From contig CAVVIQ010000010.1 of NCBI GenBank assembly GCA_963748385.1, forward strand, positions 186,001-250,000: a stretch of 64,000 nucleotides of DNA, in the 5' to 3' direction. Origin of the DNA: Rhodoblastus sp963748385. Its GTDB lineage: Bacteria; Pseudomonadota; Alphaproteobacteria; Rhizobiales; Beijerinckiaceae. Numbering within the stretch: the first letter of the stretch is position 1; each line of letters opens with the position of its first letter. This document shows, one piece after another, positions 17,384 through 29,652 of the stretch. The notes beneath the pieces are model-generated. The model searched no databases and had not been told where the DNA came from. It saw only the letters and a list, made by a program, of their open reading frames with translations. The position numbers and the translations under genes are program-made.

Positions 17384-19543
17384 TCAGGCCTGCGGCTGTT
17401 CGGCGTCAGCCTTCGCGGCTTCGGCCCTGGCCTTGGCGTCGAGGTCCTCGCCGGTCTGCTGATCCACCGCGCGCATCGACAAGCGGACCTTGCCGCGATC
17501 GTCGAAGCCCAGCAGCTTGACCTTGACCTTGTCGCCTTCCTTGACCACGTCGGTGGTCTTGGCGACGCGCTGGGAGGCGAGCTGCGAAATGTGGACGAGG
17601 CCGTCGCGGGCGCCGAAGAAATTGACGAAGGCGCCGAAATCGGTGGTCTTGACCACGGTGCCCTCGTAAATATGGCCGATTTCCGGGTCGGAGGCGATCG
17701 ACTTGATCCAGGCGATCGCGGCCTTGATCGCGTTGCCGTCGCTCGACGCGATTTTCACCGAGCCGTCGTCGTCGATATTGATCTTGGCGCCGGTCTTTTC
17801 GACGATCTCGCGGATCACCTTGCCGCCGGAGCCGATCACGTCGCGGATCTTGTCCGTCGGGATCTTCATGGTCTCGATGCGCGGCGCGAATTCGCCGAGT
17901 TCGGCGCGGGCGTTGGCGATCGCCTTGGCCATTTCGTTCAGGATATGCAGGCGGCCGTCCCGGGCCTGGCCCAGCGCCACCTTCATGATCTGCTCGGTGA
18001 TGCCGGCGATCTTGATGTCCATCTGCAGCGAGGTGACGCCGTGCTCGGTGCCCGCCACCTTGAAGTCCATGTCGCCAAGATGGTCCTCGTCGCCGAGAAT
18101 GTCGGTCAGGACGGCGAAGCGCTCGCCCTCGAGGATCAGGCCCATGGCGATGCCGGCGGTCGGCCGCTTGAGCGGCACGCCGGCGTCCATCAGCGCCAGC
18201 GAGGCGCCGCAGACCGTCGCCATCGACGACGAGCCGTTGGACTCGGTGATCTCGGAGACGACGCGAACCGTGTAGGGGAACTCGGCCGCGGCCGGCAGCA
18301 TCGGATGAATGGCGCGCCAGGCGAGCTTGCCATGGCCGACTTCACGACGGCCCGGCGAGCCGATGCGGCCGGTCTCGCCCACCGAATAGGGAGGGAAGTT
18401 GTAGTGGAGCAGGAAGTTTTCCCGATAGCTCCCTTCCAGCGAGTCGATGATCTGCTCGTCCTCGCCGGTGCCGAGCGTCGCCACCACCAGGGCCTGGGTT
18501 TCGCCGCGGGTGAAGATGGCGGAGCCATGGGTGCGCGGCAGAATGCCGACCTGCGCGGTGATCTGACGTACGGTCTTGAGGTCGCGGCCGTCGATGCGGA
18601 CGCCGTCGTCGAGAATGTTCCAGCGCACGACCTTGGCCTGCAGATCGTGGAGCACGTCGGCGACGAACTGCTTGTCGAACTTCGCGTCGCCGCCTTCGGG
18701 GCAGAGCGCGGCGTTGACCTTGTCCTTCACCGCGTCCACCGCCGCATAGCGCTGCTGCTTGGCGGTGATCTTGTAGGCGGCGCGCAGATCGGTCTCGGCG
18801 ATCGCGGCGACCGCCTTCTGGACTTCCGTCTTGTCCTGCAGATGGACGTTGCGCGGCTCCTTGGCGGCGCGCTCGGCGAGGCGGATGATGGCCTCGATCA
18901 CCGGCTGGAAACCGGCGTGGCCGGCCATGACCGCGGCGAGCATGGTTTCTTCCGAAAGCTCCTTGGCTTCCGATTCGACCATCAGGACCGCGTCGGCGGT
19001 GCCGGCGACAATGAGATCGAGATCGGAGGTCTTGGCCTCGTCGATCGTCGGATTCACCTTCAGCGCGCCGTTGATATAAGCGACGCGGGCGCCGCCGACC
19101 GGGCCCATGAAGGGAATGCCGGAGAGCGTGAGGGCGGCGGAGGTCGCGACCATCGCCAGGATGTCGGGGTCGTTCTCCATGTCATGGCTCAGGACCGTGA
19201 CGATGACCTGGGTGTCGTTGTAGTAGCCCTCCGGGAAGAGCGGGCGGATCGGACGGTCGATCAGGCGCGAGATCAGGGTCTCGCGCTCGCTTGGGCGACC
19301 CTCGCGCTTGAAAAAGCCGCCCGGAATGCGGCCGGCGGCGAAGGTCTTTTCCTGGTAATTGACGGTGAGGGGGAAGAAATCCTGGCCCGGCTTCGGCGTC
19401 TTGACCGAAACGACGGTGGCGAGCACCGTGGTTTCGCCATAGGTGGCCAGAACCGCGCCGTCGGCCTGGCGCGCGACGCGCCCGGTTTCGAAGGTGAGCT
19501 TGCGCCCGCACCAGTCGATTTCTTCGCGATGAATCTCGAACAT
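17384..19543 (-). CDS. pnp: Polyribonucleotide nucleotidyltransferase
   Basis: A 719-residue PNPase. Two RNase PH-like domains are visible (first near residues 1-220; second with GRDLKTVRQI and NFPPYSVGE), then a KH domain (IRDVIGSGGKVIREI) and an S1 domain (IYEGTVVKTTDFGAFVNFF). It degrades RNA 3' to 5' with phosphate. It lies downstream of rpsO in the conserved rpsO-pnp order. Confidence 0.97.
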   Translation of the reverse strand: MFEIHREEIDWCGRKLTFETGRVARQADGAVLATYGETTVLATVVSVKTPKPGQDFFPLTVNYQEKTFAAGRIPGGFFKREGRPSERETLISRLIDRPIRPLFPEGYYNDTQVIVTVLSHDMENDPDILAMVATSAALTLSGIPFMGPVGGARVAYINGALKVNPTIDEAKTSDLDLIVAGTADAVLMVESEAKELSEETMLAAVMAGHAGFQPVIEAIIRLAERAAKEPRNVHLQDKTEVQKAVAAIAETDLRAAYKITAKQQRYAAVDAVKDKVNAALCPEGGDAKFDKQFVADVLHDLQAKVVRWNILDDGVRIDGRDLKTVRQITAQVGILPRTHGSAIFTRGETQALVVATLGTGEDEQIIDSLEGSYRENFLLHYNFPPYSVGETGRIGSPGRREVGHGKLAWRAIHPMLPAAAEFPYTVRVVSEITESNGSSSMATVCGASLALMDAGVPLKRPTAGIAMGLILEGERFAVLTDILGDEDHLGDMDFKVAGTEHGVTSLQMDIKIAGITEQIMKVALGQARDGRLHILNEMAKAIANARAELGEFAPRIETMKIPTDKIRDVIGSGGKVIREIVEKTGAKINIDDDGSVKIASSDGNAIKAAIAWIKSIASDPEIGHIYEGTVVKTTDFGAFVNFFGARDGLVHISQLASQRVAKTTDVVKEGDKVKVKLLGFDDRGKVRLSMRAVDQQTGEDLDAKARAEAAKADAEQPQA

Positions 19544-19713
19544 GCTTTATTGTCTCTCATGTAGGGGCTGTCGGGCGCTCCACCATGAGCAAGACGGCAA
19601 GACGCCGGGGAAAACGGCGTCTGACGATCCTGCCATGGCCCGAGCGCTCGGTCAGGCTGGAGGACGGCCCCTGCCGCCCTTCCGGTTGCGCGTGATTGCG
19701 CAAAAGCGAAAAC

Positions 19714-19734
19714 GCGGCCGGACAGGCCGGCCGC
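19714..19734 (-). terminator. Hairpin in the rpsO-pnp spacer
   Basis: GCGGCCGG and CCGGCCGC form an 8-bp GC stem followed, on the reverse strand, by GTTTTCGCTTTTG. In this position it is either the rpsO terminator/attenuator or the RNA-processing stem that controls pnp, as known in enterobacteria. Which one cannot be told here. Confidence 0.55.
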
Positions 19735-19744
19735 GCAAGTTTTT

Positions 19745-20014
19745 TTAACGGCGGATGCCGAGACGCTCGATCAGTGTCCGGTAGCGCGCTTCGTCGTTCT
19801 TTTTGACATAATCGAGAAGCTGACGGCGCAACGACACCAGCTTGAGCAGGCCGCGACGCGAGTGATTGTCCTTCACATGCGTCTTGAAATGCCCGGTCAG
19901 ATTGGCGATGCGCTCGGTCAGAATGGCGACCTGCACTTCCGGCGAACCGGTATCGCCCGCTTTGGTGGCGTAGTCCTTGATGAGCGCGGATTTGCGCTCG
20001 GCCGTGATCGACAT
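19745..20014 (-). CDS. rpsO: 30S ribosomal protein S15
   Basis: The 89-residue S15 sequence runs from MSITAERKSALIKDYATKAG through NHSRRGLLKLVSLRRQLLDY to ERLGIRR. It binds 16S rRNA in the platform. The start at 20014 follows an AAAGGAC box and gives the standard length; an earlier in-frame ATG adds an unrelated leader. Confidence 0.97.
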   Translation of the reverse strand: MSITAERKSALIKDYATKAGDTGSPEVQVAILTERIANLTGHFKTHVKDNHSRRGLLKLVSLRRQLLDYVKKNDEARYRTLIERLGIRR

Positions 20015-20221
20015 CGGATGTCCTTTCTGATTGGGAAATCGCCTGACGCGAGGCCGCTCCGGGATGTCGTCCAGGGCGGTCAAACACAGGCGCGCCGCAA
20101 GCGCGAGGCGGCGGCGAAGTGGGCCTTATACACGAAATTCGCGGCGAAGCCAGCCCGCCCGCCGCGCATTTTACATGGAAAGGCATTGACAGGATCGGGC
20201 GGTTTGCCCTGCCCCACTCGT

Positions 20222-21127
20222 TCAATAAGGCAGATTGAACACCCGGTTGGGCAAAAACTCGCCGCGCTCGACCACGCCCGAAGCGATCACCACGCCGGAG
20301 CAGACGGCATAGGCCGCGCCTTCGGCAGGCGCATCGCGCCCGCGTAAAATAACGGACTGGCCGCGCCGCGCGCGCGCCGCCATAGTGCGGTCGAGCAGGA
20401 TGCAGGGCAGCTCGGTCAGGCCGGATTCGACGCTGAGCATGTCCTGATAAGCATGTTCCGGCGCCGCCAGCAAGTCTTCGAGCGCAACCGAATGGTCCTC
20501 GAAAAACGGCCCGACCCGCATGCGGCGCAAAGCGGTGACGTGGCCGTGGCAGCCGAGCGCCCGGCCGAGGTCGCGGGCGATGGCGCGGACATAGGTTCCC
20601 TTGCCGCATTCGGCCTCCAGCACCGCCTCGTCGGGCGTCGCGCCGACGAGGCGCAAGGCGTGGATGGTCACGGGGCGGGCTTTAAGTTCGACCTTCTCGC
20701 CGTCGCGGGCGAGGTCATAGGCGCGCTCGCCATTGATCTTGATCGCCGAAAAGGCCGGCGGCTGCTGCATGATCTCGCCGGTGAAGCGCGGCAGCAGCGC
20801 GGCGATCGCCGCCGGGTCCGGCCGCGCGTCGCTGGTGGCGACCGCGCGCCCCTCCGCGTCGTCGGTGTCGGTCTCGACGCCCCAGCGCACGGTGAAGCGA
20901 TAGGCCTTTTCGCCGTCCTGGACGAAAGGCACGGTCTTGGTCGCCTCGCCGAAGGCGACGGGAAGCACGCCCGAGGCGAGCGGGTCGAGCGTGCCGGCGT
21001 GGCCGGCCTTCTTGGCGTTGAACAGGCGTTTCAACTTCGAGACCGCCTGGGTCGAGGTGAGGCCGACCGGCTTGTCGAGCACGACCCAGCCATTGACCTC
21101 CACGCGAGTCGAGCGGGGCGCGTTCAA
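20222..21127 (-). CDS. truB: tRNA pseudouridine(55) synthase
   Basis: A 301-residue TruB. The catalytic aspartate lies in HAGTLDPLASGVLPVAFG, preceded by VLDKPVGLTSTQAV; later RFTGEIMQQPPAFSAIKING and the KGTYVRAIARDLG motif are present. It modifies U55 in the T-loop of tRNAs. Its start overlaps the rbfA stop by four bases. Confidence 0.96.
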   Translation of the reverse strand: MNAPRSTRVEVNGWVVLDKPVGLTSTQAVSKLKRLFNAKKAGHAGTLDPLASGVLPVAFGEATKTVPFVQDGEKAYRFTVRWGVETDTDDAEGRAVATSDARPDPAAIAALLPRFTGEIMQQPPAFSAIKINGERAYDLARDGEKVELKARPVTIHALRLVGATPDEAVLEAECGKGTYVRAIARDLGRALGCHGHVTALRRMRVGPFFEDHSVALEDLLAAPEHAYQDMLSVESGLTELPCILLDRTMAARARRGQSVILRGRDAPAEGAAYAVCSGVVIASGVVERGEFLPNRVFNLPY

Positions 21128-21543
21128 TGGCCGTCCTCTTCGTCCGTGGCCGGCGGCGCGAGATCCTGCGCCACCTTGGGCGAGTGCAGCAGCGCGTCGA
21201 TCCTTGCGGCGTTGGCGAAGGATTCGTCGACCTTGAAGCGGATTTCCGGCGCATATTTCAGATTGATGCGATGGGCGACCTCGCCGCGCAGAAATTTCTT
21301 GTGGCGATCGAGAATGGCCACGATCTGCTCCTGCGCCTGGCCGCCTAGCGGCATGACATAGACGGTGGCGAGCTTGAGATCGGGACTCATCTTCACCGAC
21401 GGCACGGTGACGACCAGCCCGGCGAGCTCGGGATCGTTGATTTCGCCGCGCGACAGCAATTGCGCCACGGCGTGGCGGATCAGTTCGGCCACCCGCAACA
21501 TGCGCTGGCTCGGCTCGCCGCCTTTGTGATGAACTCTAGACAT
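21124..21543 (-). CDS. rbfA: 30S ribosome-binding factor A
   Basis: A 139-residue RbfA with its KH-like fold pattern: RMLRVAELIRHAVAQLL, VTVPSVKMSPDLKLATVYV and LKYAPEIRFKVDESF. It is required for late 30S maturation. Start at 21543 (MSRVHHKGG) is chosen over an ATG eight codons earlier, because the alignment with the family begins there. It overlaps truB by four bases. Confidence 0.94.
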   Translation of the reverse strand: MSRVHHKGGEPSQRMLRVAELIRHAVAQLLSRGEINDPELAGLVVTVPSVKMSPDLKLATVYVMPLGGQAQEQIVAILDRHKKFLRGEVAHRINLKYAPEIRFKVDESFANAARIDALLHSPKVAQDLAPPATDEEDGH

Positions 21544-21621
21544 TTCTGCCTCTTGGAGGCGCATCATTGACGGAAGTTCGCCCGACCCGCCAGGGCCGGC
21601 GAGGAGCGAACGCGACCGGCA

Positions 21622-21698
21622 GGGCGTCTGTCAGGACGCCCGTCTGACGACGGGCTACCGGCTTGATGCGAGGGGCGCCGACCCGCTTGCGGGTCGGC
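21622..21698. repeat. Three hairpins in the infB-rbfA spacer
   Basis: Three perfect inverted repeats lie in 162 bp of non-coding DNA inside the operon. They are GGGCGTC/GACGCCC (21622-21641), GCCCGTC/GACGGGC (21638-21655, overlapping the first) and GCCGACCCGC/GCGGGTCGGC (21677-21698). The first two share bases and so are mutually exclusive folds. None has a T run. They may be RNA-processing or mRNA-stability elements. Confidence 0.55.
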
Positions 21699-21705
21699 AA
21701 TGTAA

Positions 21706-24401
<2,696 letters not shown>

Positions 24402-24405
<4 letters not shown>

Positions 24406-25184
24406 GAGTCCCACGAAATTTCGCCCGGCGGCCGATCGCCCCCGGCCCCGTCCTGACCTACCGCGCCAGAGGCTTCGCAGTCCTGCCCGAAAGCCTCGTT
24501 CGCTGTCAAATCCGCGCCTCCTTCGGAGCCGCTCTTATCGTCATCGCCGCGATATAGCGCAAGTCGGCGTGCGGAAGCGAGAAAAACCTTTGCAGCAGGA
24601 CCCTGCTGAAGCGCGGCATGAACCACATTTCCCCGTCCGAGCGCCGAATCCATCTCGTCGATGGTAAGGATGTTGAATTCCGGCGGCGTCGGCATTTGGC
24701 CGAAGCGGCGGCGCAGCGCCTGCCGCAGTTTGCGCTTGCCTTCGCCTGAGCCGTCGCGGGCGTGAACCAGAGCGGCGATTTTCCCCGCGGCGATCGCCGC
24801 CTCGACCTTGGCGAAGCCGGTCACGACCAGGCCCGCCTTGTTGCCAAGCGCGAGGCCCTGGGCGGCGTCGCGCGCCAGAAGATTTTCGATCAGATCGGGC
24901 AGATCGGGCGAGGCGACGGCCTTGTCGCGCAGGCCGCGTGAAAAAAGCTGCTTCTTGACCGCCTGCGCCACCAGAGTTTTCGAGAGGCCGACCCAGACGC
25001 CGCGCCCCGGCAATTTGCGTTTGAGGTCCGGCACCACGGCATGGTCCGGCCCCAGGACGAAACGGATCAGATTTTCAGGCGCGCGCGCCTCTCGCGTGAC
25101 GATACAGGTGCGCTCCAGCCCCGCCCCCGCGGAGGGGACGACCGGTTCGCGCCGATCCTGTCCGGTTTCCAACGCCAAATCCAA
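24402..25184 (-). CDS. YlxR-family RNA-binding protein with L7Ae-like domain
   Basis: A 260-residue protein. The N-terminal DUF448/YlxR part reads ERTCIVTREARAPENLIRFV with LPGRGVWVGLS. A second domain, resembling L7Ae/L30e ribosomal proteins, contains LALGNKAGLVVTGFAKVEAAIAAGKIAALVHARDGS. It always lies between nusA and infB in this group and is thought to act in RNA binding or processing. The gap to nusA is 24 bp. Confidence 0.9.
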
Positions 25185-25208
25185 CCCGCCTTTCGTCCTG
25201 ACCGCACA

Positions 25209-26819
25209 TCAGGCGGTCTCGCCGCCTTCTTCCGCCTCGCCCAATTCGCCTTCGGCGTGAACGGCGAGATCGGCCTCGTCCACCCAGCCCATTTTCACGC
25301 GGGCGCGCATGACAATGGCTTCGGCTTCTTCGCGGCTCACGTCGAGCCCTTCGAAAAAGCCCGGCGTGCGCACGGTTTCGCCGTTCCTCTTCTCGGTCCA
25401 GCCGACGAGATCGTCGCTGGCGCAGCCGGCGAGGTCCTCGATCGTCTTCACGTCGTTCTCGCCCAGCTTCACCATCATCGCCGTGGTGACGCCCTCGATC
25501 TCGCGCAATTCATCGGCGACGCCGAGCGCCTTGCGGCGTTCGTCCTGTTCGGCCTCGATCCGCGCCAGACATTCGCGGGCGCGGTTCTGGATTTCCGCCG
25601 CCGTTTCGGCGTCGAAGCCTTCGATCGCCTCGACTTCCGACGGATCGACATAGGCCAGTTCGTCCACGGAGCGGAAGCCCTCGGAGGCGAGCAGCTGGCC
25701 CACCACCTCATCGACGTCGAGCGCCTGCATGAAGGTCTGGGTGCGTTCGACGAATTCCTTCTGCCGGCGTTCGGATTCTTCCGCCTCGGTCAGGATGTCG
25801 ATGTCCCAGCCGGTGAGCTGCGAGGCGAGGCGCACATTCTGGCCGCGCCGCCCGATGGCCAGCGACAGCTGGTCGTCCGGCACCACCACTTCGATGCGCG
25901 AAGAATCCTCGTCGAGCACCACCTTGACCACTTCCGCCGGCTGAAGCGCGTTGACGATGAAGGTCGCGGCGTCGATCGACCAGGGAATGATGTCGATCTT
26001 CTCGCCCTGAAGCTCGTTGACCACCGCCTGGACGCGCGAGCCGCGCATGCCGACGCAGGCGCCGACCGGATCGATCGAGGAATCGCGCGAGGTGACCGCG
26101 ATCTTCGCCCGCGAACCCGGATCGCGCGCCACGGATTTCACCTCGATCACGCCGTCGTAGATTTCCGGCACTTCCTGCTGGAACAGCTTGGCCATGAACT
26201 GCGGATGGGTGCGCGACAGGAAAATCTGCGGCCCGCGCTGCTCGCGGCGCACGTCATAGACATAGGCGCGCACGCGGTCGCCGGGGCGGAACAATTCGCG
26301 CGGGATCATTTCGTCGCGGCGGATGATCGCCTCGGCGCGGCCGAGATCGACGATCACATTGCCATATTCGACGCGCTTGACCACGCCATTGATGATGTCG
26401 CCGATGCGGTCCTTGTATTCCTCATACTGGCGGTCGCGCTCGGCCTCGCGCACCTTCTGCACGATGACCTGCTTGGCCGACTGGGCGGCGATGCGGCCGA
26501 ATTCGATGGGCGGCAGCGGCTCGGCGATCCAGTCGCCGACTTCCGCCGCCGGATTGCGCTTGCGCGCCTCGGAGAGCAAAATCTGGGTGGCGTCGTTCTC
26601 GACCTGATCGACCACCAGCATCAGGCGCGAATAGCGCACCTCGCCGGTGCGCGGATTGATCTCGGCGCGGACTTCCGTTTCCTGGCCATAACGGGAGCGC
26701 GCGGCCTTCTGCATCGCGTCCTCCATCGAGGCGAGAACGATCGAGCGGTCGATCGACTTGTCGCGGGCGACGGCGTCGGCGATCTGCAAAAGCTCCAACC
26801 GGTTGGCGCTGACGGCCAT
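25209..26819 (-). CDS. nusA: Transcription termination/antitermination factor NusA
   Basis: A 536-residue NusA. The N-terminal RNA-polymerase-binding domain (EDAMQKAARSRYG) is followed by S1 (IINGVVKRVEYGNVIVDLG), KH1/KH2 (DPVGACVGMRGSRVQAVVNEL and IGRRGQNVRLASQLTGW) and two C-terminal acidic repeats. It controls pausing, termination and antitermination. It begins 18 bp after rimP and heads the nusA-ylxR-infB-rbfA-truB-rpsO-pnp run. Confidence 0.97.
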   Translation of the reverse strand: MAVSANRLELLQIADAVARDKSIDRSIVLASMEDAMQKAARSRYGQETEVRAEINPRTGEVRYSRLMLVVDQVENDATQILLSEARKRNPAAEVGDWIAEPLPPIEFGRIAAQSAKQVIVQKVREAERDRQYEEYKDRIGDIINGVVKRVEYGNVIVDLGRAEAIIRRDEMIPRELFRPGDRVRAYVYDVRREQRGPQIFLSRTHPQFMAKLFQQEVPEIYDGVIEVKSVARDPGSRAKIAVTSRDSSIDPVGACVGMRGSRVQAVVNELQGEKIDIIPWSIDAATFIVNALQPAEVVKVVLDEDSSRIEVVVPDDQLSLAIGRRGQNVRLASQLTGWDIDILTEAEESERRQKEFVERTQTFMQALDVDEVVGQLLASEGFRSVDELAYVDPSEVEAIEGFDAETAAEIQNRARECLARIEAEQDERRKALGVADELREIEGVTTAMMVKLGENDVKTIEDLAGCASDDLVGWTEKRNGETVRTPGFFEGLDVSREEAEAIVMRARVKMGWVDEADLAVHAEGELGEAEEGGETA

Positions 26820-26837
26820 GGGTCTTCTCCTGAATGA

Positions 26838-27630
26838 TTACTTGTTGCCGGGACGGCCAGGCGCCGATTTCTTGGCGCCGCCGCCTTTCTTGAATTCCGC
26901 CCGCACGCCGGCCGGCAATACGGGTTTCGACTTTGGCGCCGCCTTGCCCGGAACATGCCGGCGGGCGGGCGCGGATTCCTGCGAATTCGCCGTCCTCGCC
27001 GCGCGCAAGAGCCTTGGCGGCGCGCAGCAACTCGCGGATCAAGGCTTCGGTCAGCATCAGCTTGGCCTCGTCGAGATCGCGCATGGCGAGTTTCGCCGCC
27101 TTTTCCTCGTCCGGGCCGGCGTCGGCCCGCTCAAGCGTCACGACGCAGTCGCGGCCCTCGCCCTCGACGGCGCGGACGACCCCGCGAAAACGCTTGCGCC
27201 CGCTTTCATGGGCGAAGGCCAGTTCGATCCTGGCCTCCTTGCCGATCGCCCGGAAAAAGTCGGAGGCGCGCACCAGGGGGCGATCGAGGCCCGGCGAGGA
27301 GATCTCCAGCCGATAGGCCTGGCGGATCGGATCCTCGACATCGATCACCGGCGACAAAGCGTCGTGGATTTCCTCGCATTCGTCGATGGTCAGCGAACCG
27401 TCGGGCCGCTCGGCCATGATCTGGACGACCGTCCCCTGCCCGCTCATGATCTTGACCCGCACGAGGCGAAAGCCCATCGAGTTCAGCACACGCTCGGAAA
27501 TCGCGGCGATCCGCGCGGCCACGCCGGTCTCCGCGACGAAACGCGGCTCGTTGAGCGGAGCGTCCGCATTTTGGATGGGCGCGTCGAATGTCTCGCGAAT
27601 GTCGGCGTCTGCGTGCTGCGTGGCGTTCAA
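26838..27630 (-). CDS. rimP: Ribosome maturation factor RimP (frame disrupted near C-terminus)
   Basis: The RimP signature is clear: SMGFRLVRVKIMSGQGTVVQ, LTIDECEEIHDALSPVIDVEDP and YRLEISSPGLDRPLVR, followed by the SH3-like domain (RKRFRGVVRAV). Near 26978-26992 the frame changes, and a basic tail ending KKSAPGRPGNK continues to the stop at 26838, 18 bp before nusA. RimP is a 30S assembly factor. I suggest a TTG start at 27630, because upstream residues are not family-like. The shift may be a sequence error. Confidence 0.85.
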
Positions 27631-27654
27631 ATTTGCGTCCGTTCGGTCCCTGGT

Positions 27655-27696
27655 AAAACAAAAAAGAGCGGGTCCCGCCAGGGCCCCACTCCCGCT
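27655..27696 (-). terminator. Attenuator-type terminator ahead of rimP
   Basis: On the reverse strand AGCGGG...CCCGCT encloses GC-rich sequence and is followed at once by TTTTTTGTTTT. It lies just upstream of the rimP start, so transcripts from an upstream promoter would meet it before the rimP-nusA operon. That suits autoregulation by NusA, which is known for this operon elsewhere. Confidence 0.6.
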
Positions 27697-27912
27697 CAAG
27701 CCCTCGCGGGCCATGACGAAGATGTTGACTGCCGCCTATATAGTCCAATCGCCGGCCGGGCGCAAGCTCGCCGCATCGCCGGATCGCCTCCCAACGGCGG
27801 CGCCGCCAACAAAAATGGCCGCCGCCCACAATGCCATTTGCCGAAGACGGCGCGAGGCTCTATCTTGTCTTAAGAGACGGACCAGCCTTTCATTTTTCAT
27901 TGCGGACCCACG

Positions 27913-28467
27913 ATGCGCGGCAAATCGGCGGCGGTTTTATTCGGTCTGGCGCTCGGCGCCACGCCCTTCGCCTGCGAGGCGAGGGTCGCCATCACCATCG
28001 ACCTTTCTTCCCAGACCATGACGGTGGACTCCGCCGAGGGCTCCTATTCCTGGCCGATTTCCTCGGCGCGCGCCGGCTATGTCACGCCGAGGGGCCATTT
28101 CGGCGTCGAGAGCCTTCAGTCCATGCATTATTCGAAAAAATACTACAATTCGCCGATGCCGCATTCGATCTTCTTCGACGGCGGCTTCGCCATTCACGGG
28201 ACATATGAAACGAGGTGGCTGGGCCAACCGGCCTCGCATGGATGCGTGCGCATTTCGCCCGCCAACGCCGCCACGCTCTACCGGCTGGTGCAGCAGGAAG
28301 GCGCAAGCATCACGATTGTCGGCGAACCTCCGGCGGGTCCGATCTGGGCCTCCGCCGGCGAAGCGGGCGCCGGGGGGCGGGCGGAGCGCCGCCATGGCGC
28401 CAGGCGCGTCCGCGAATCGAACGACAATCCACTCGCGCGGGTGTTCGGCGCGATATTCTCGCGCTAG
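27913..28467 (+). CDS. L,D-transpeptidase (YkuD domain)
   Basis: A 184-residue exported protein with a short signal peptide (LFGLALGATPFACEA) and one YkuD domain. The catalytic signature HGT...SHGCVRIS is intact (HGTYETRWLGQPASHGCVR). It makes 3-3 cross-links in peptidoglycan or attaches proteins to it. The last 50 residues are basic and low-complexity. It reads away from the rimP operon. Confidence 0.92.
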   Translation: MRGKSAAVLFGLALGATPFACEARVAITIDLSSQTMTVDSAEGSYSWPISSARAGYVTPRGHFGVESLQSMHYSKKYYNSPMPHSIFFDGGFAIHGTYETRWLGQPASHGCVRISPANAATLYRLVQQEGASITIVGEPPAGPIWASAGEAGAGGRAERRHGARRVRESNDNPLARVFGAIFSR

Positions 28468-28577
28468 GCGCATTCGGCGCGGGCGAAACGGCGGCGGCCG
28501 CGCCTGTGCTCCGGGCCTCGGAATTGGCCGCCCTCCGCCGTCTTGATGACGAAGGCGTTACGCGCGACGGCGCCAGA

Positions 28578-29603
28578 CTATTGCGCCCCCGAAAAGCGAT
28601 TGACGAAATCGCCCAACGCGCGCGACGGCTGTCCATAGCTGACGATCCTGACATCCAGCGGCATGTTGGACGCCAATTCCAGGGCCCGGCGCATCGCCGC
28701 GAAGATCCAGTCTTCCTCGTTGCCAAAGGCGCCGCCGCCCAGAAGCGTCAGCAGGACGACGTTGGAGGGGCCGCGATGCGCGTTGAGGACGGCGGCCCAA
28801 AGGGTCGCCTCATAGGCCGCCTCGAGAACCAGTTTCGCAAACGGAGCCCATTCGGCCGACGGGACGTTGGAGTAGGCGACCGGAAGCGCCGAGCAGAACA
28901 CCTGCGAAACGATCATCGGCGGGTCGTGGCGAAAATTCGTGACTTCCACGTCGCGGTGCAGGCCAATGCGTAATGCCCGCCGCACAGCGTCGATCTTGTC
29001 CGGCCCCGCGCTCCGAAGATGGGAAGAAATCGCCTTCAACCCCGATGCGCTGCAAAAGGCATAGCCGTTCCGCATGGTCCAGAGCTCTGGCGCAGACATG
29101 CCGACCGCATCGGCGAGAACCTCGCCGAGATCCGCAAGGCCGTCGAGTTGCCGCGACGCGGTCTGGCCGGTCTCTCCGTTCACCGGCGCAAAATAATTGC
29201 GGTAGATCGTCGCCGCGCCGGCCGCGATCGCGCAGGCCGGGCCTTGCGTGGGATCGTTCTGGTAGCGCGTGACGCCGTCGTCGGGCGTCACCGACGGTCT
29301 GATCATTTCCAGCATGTTGAACTGGGAGGCGACCTGAAACAGCGCGCCGCGATAAACTTCCTCGGCATGCAATTTCCGGACGTCGCCTTGCACGACGCTC
29401 AATTTCAAAGCCCCGGGCGCGACGCCGGACGAGGCCGCGCGTTTGCGCAATTCGCGCAGCGACGCGAGCTCCAGCTCCCCGACCTGAAAACTCCGGTCAT
29501 TGGCGCGTGAAACGAGCCGGTCGCCGTCCAGCGACAGGTTGGCGAGGACGTTGGCGCGGTTGCGCTCCTCGAAGCCGGTGAGGTCTTCAAACCAATTTTC
29601 CAT
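28578..29603 (-). CDS. Macrodomain-like protein (candidate ADP-ribose-binding fold)
   Basis: A 341-residue protein that I do not recognise as a named family. Three features resemble macrodomain/PARG-type folds: LSVVQGDVRKLHAE near residue 65, a central GPACAIAAGAATIYRNYF, and LLTLLGGGAFGNEEDWIFAAMRRALE near residue 295, followed by DVRIVSYG. The last block is the glycine-rich loop plus helix typical of macrodomain C-terminal halves. It lies 49 bp downstream of a phosphatase gene in the same direction, so the two probably form one operon. Start at 29603 follows AAGGAACT. Confidence 0.5.
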   Translation of the reverse strand: MENWFEDLTGFEERNRANVLANLSLDGDRLVSRANDRSFQVGELELASLRELRKRAASSGVAPGALKLSVVQGDVRKLHAEEVYRGALFQVASQFNMLEMIRPSVTPDDGVTRYQNDPTQGPACAIAAGAATIYRNYFAPVNGETGQTASRQLDGLADLGEVLADAVGMSAPELWTMRNGYAFCSASGLKAISSHLRSAGPDKIDAVRRALRIGLHRDVEVTNFRHDPPMIVSQVFCSALPVAYSNVPSAEWAPFAKLVLEAAYEATLWAAVLNAHRGPSNVVLLTLLGGGAFGNEEDWIFAAMRRALELASNMPLDVRIVSYGQPSRALGDFVNRFSGAQ

Positions 29604-29652
29604 GACAAGTTCCTTCAAAACTGGATGTCCCGAAAAACAATGGCGGAACCGT

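Noticed and set aside
17591..19564. A 657-codon forward frame opposite pnp
   Set aside because: Same reason: shadow of PNPase codons. Similar shadows opposite nusA and the M48 gene were dropped.
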